Positions 5,221 through 5,743 of a DNA stretch of 5,743 bases are shown here, one piece after another (positions within the stretch are counted from its first letter, which is position 1; every line of letters begins with the position of its first letter). This DNA is from Clostridia bacterium. GTDB lineage: Bacteria; Bacillota; DSM-521; Neomoorellales; SLTJ01. The stretch spans positions 1-5,743 of the forward strand of contig JACIYD010000116.1 of the NCBI GenBank assembly GCA_014360105.1, read 5' to 3'. A model generated the notes under the pieces. The model had not been told where the DNA came from. It worked only from the letters and a program-made list of their open reading frames with translations, and searched no databases. Position numbers and translations under genes: made by a program.

Positions 5221-5743
5221 ATGGCATTGGCGACTTGCGAAGTCGGGCAGCGCAAAACCATGGAGTGGAGGGCCGGAAAAATCACCGACGCCGGTTCCAC
5301 CGAACGTGTGCGCAAACTGAACATGCAGTTCCACTCGCAGATGCCTTCGGTCTGTCTGGAAAGAGCGCGCATTTACACGAGGGTAATGAAGGAGACGGAA
5401 GGCGAGCCGATGATCATCCGTCGGGCTAAGGCCTTCAAGCGCACGCTCGAGGAAAAGACGATCTTCATCTTGCCGCACGAACTTATTGTAGGCAGTGAAG
5501 GGTGCCGTCAACGGGCAAAGACCATCTACCCGGAGTGGAACATCTGGTTGCGCGAAGAGGTTGACACCCTGGATACCCGGGTGCACGACCCGTATGACAT
5601 CAGTCCTGAGGAAAAGCGAGAGTTAAAAGAGGACATCCTGCCGTACTGGGAAAACAAGTACGCTGTTTCCGACGTCTGGTTTAAAAGGTGCCCGCCGGAG
5701 ACCATCGAGCGCGTTACCGGGCAAAACGTTTGTGAGCAGTCAA
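5221..5743 (+). CDS. Second glycyl radical enzyme, N-terminal part (3' partial)
   Basis: An open frame of 174 residues that runs off the end of the window without a stop. It aligns with the N-terminus of the upstream GRE: the block PSVCLERARIYT...HELIVG (42-91) is identical at 29 of 50 positions by eye to residues 25-74 of that enzyme, including CLERAR, TEGEPMI, RRAKA and ELIVG, and both continue with an SPE-(x)n-DILPYW or EILPYW segment (here 128-143). It is thus a PFL-like family member and a paralogue, not a duplicate. It has about 15 extra residues at the N-terminus, with no clear encapsulation-type amphipathic helix. The active-site cysteine and radical glycine lie outside the window, so activity cannot be judged. 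It is probably co-transcribed with the first GRE, though the 164-base gap leaves room for separate control. ATG 5221 is preferred over ATG 5260, which has no ribosome site. Confidence 0.9.
   Translation, partial: MALATCEVGQRKTMEWRAGKITDAGSTERVRKLNMQFHSQMPSVCLERARIYTRVMKETEGEPMIIRRAKAFKRTLEEKTIFILPHELIVGSEGCRQRAKTIYPEWNIWLREEVDTLDTRVHDPYDISPEEKRELKEDILPYWENKYAVSDVWFKRCPPETIERVTGQNVCEQS
5231..5245 (+). repeat. Palindrome in the first codons of the second GRE
   Basis: CGACTT-GCG-AAGTCG is a perfect 6-base-arm palindrome beginning 10 bases after the start of the ATG. In mRNA it would form a compact hairpin within the ribosome-covered start region. Its arms carry the same hexamer as the candidate activator site at 598-635 but in the opposite relative orientation, so shared binding is doubtful. 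Confidence 0.4.

Noticed and set aside
5222..5238. Sigma-54-like string TGGCATTGGCGACTTGC at the start of the second GRE
   Set aside because: The GG and GC elements are offset by 14 bases rather than the required 12, and the string lies inside the coding sequence.

Overview
The window reads as a single regulated catabolic locus of an anaerobic bacterium. The central evidence is a complete glycyl radical enzyme (GRE) with its dedicated iron-sulfur radical SAM activase, because GREs are destroyed by oxygen. The strong AGGAGG-type ribosome sites, the TTG and GTG starts, the moderately high GC and the type of sigma-54 activator fit a Firmicute of the Peptococcaceae/Desulfotomaculum kind. That placement is inference from style and was not checked by any search.

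Layout, all genes on the + strand: (1) 1-468, the C-terminal part of a sigma-54 enhancer-binding activator; its sensor domain and most of its AAA+ domain lie upstream of the window. (2) 469-831, a 363-base regulatory gap with an inverted repeat near the regulator's end (517-550), two clusters of inverted half-sites that could be upstream activator sites (598-635 and 669-717), and a correctly spaced -24/-12 sigma-54 promoter (777-792). (3) 832-1599, a short-chain dehydrogenase/reductase with a TTG start. (4) 1634-2605, a GRE activase with the radical SAM CX3CX2C motif and a two-cluster ferredoxin insert. (5) 2639-5056, a complete 805-residue GRE with a Cys-x-Glu active site and a C-terminal glycyl radical loop. 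(6) 5057-5220, a 164-base gap with small palindromes. (7) 5221-5743, the first 174 residues of a second, clearly related but distinct GRE, which runs off the window.

How the genes probably work together: the activator senses an effector and drives sigma-54 RNA polymerase at 777-792. This produces one transcript for the dehydrogenase, the activase and the first GRE, and perhaps the second. The activase uses S-adenosylmethionine to put the radical on the GRE glycine (Gly779 of the first enzyme). The GRE then carries out a radical elimination, cleavage or decarboxylation, and the dehydrogenase probably handles the alcohol or carbonyl next to that step. The substrate cannot be read from this sequence. 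The Cys-x-Glu motif speaks against pyruvate formate-lyase proper, and an Asn where glycerol dehydratase has its substrate-binding Asp speaks against simple diol dehydration. No microcompartment shell gene or clear encapsulation peptide is visible. The most interesting point is the tandem of two GREs behind one activase, one SDR and one sigma-54 promoter, a combination whose substrate I do not recognise.
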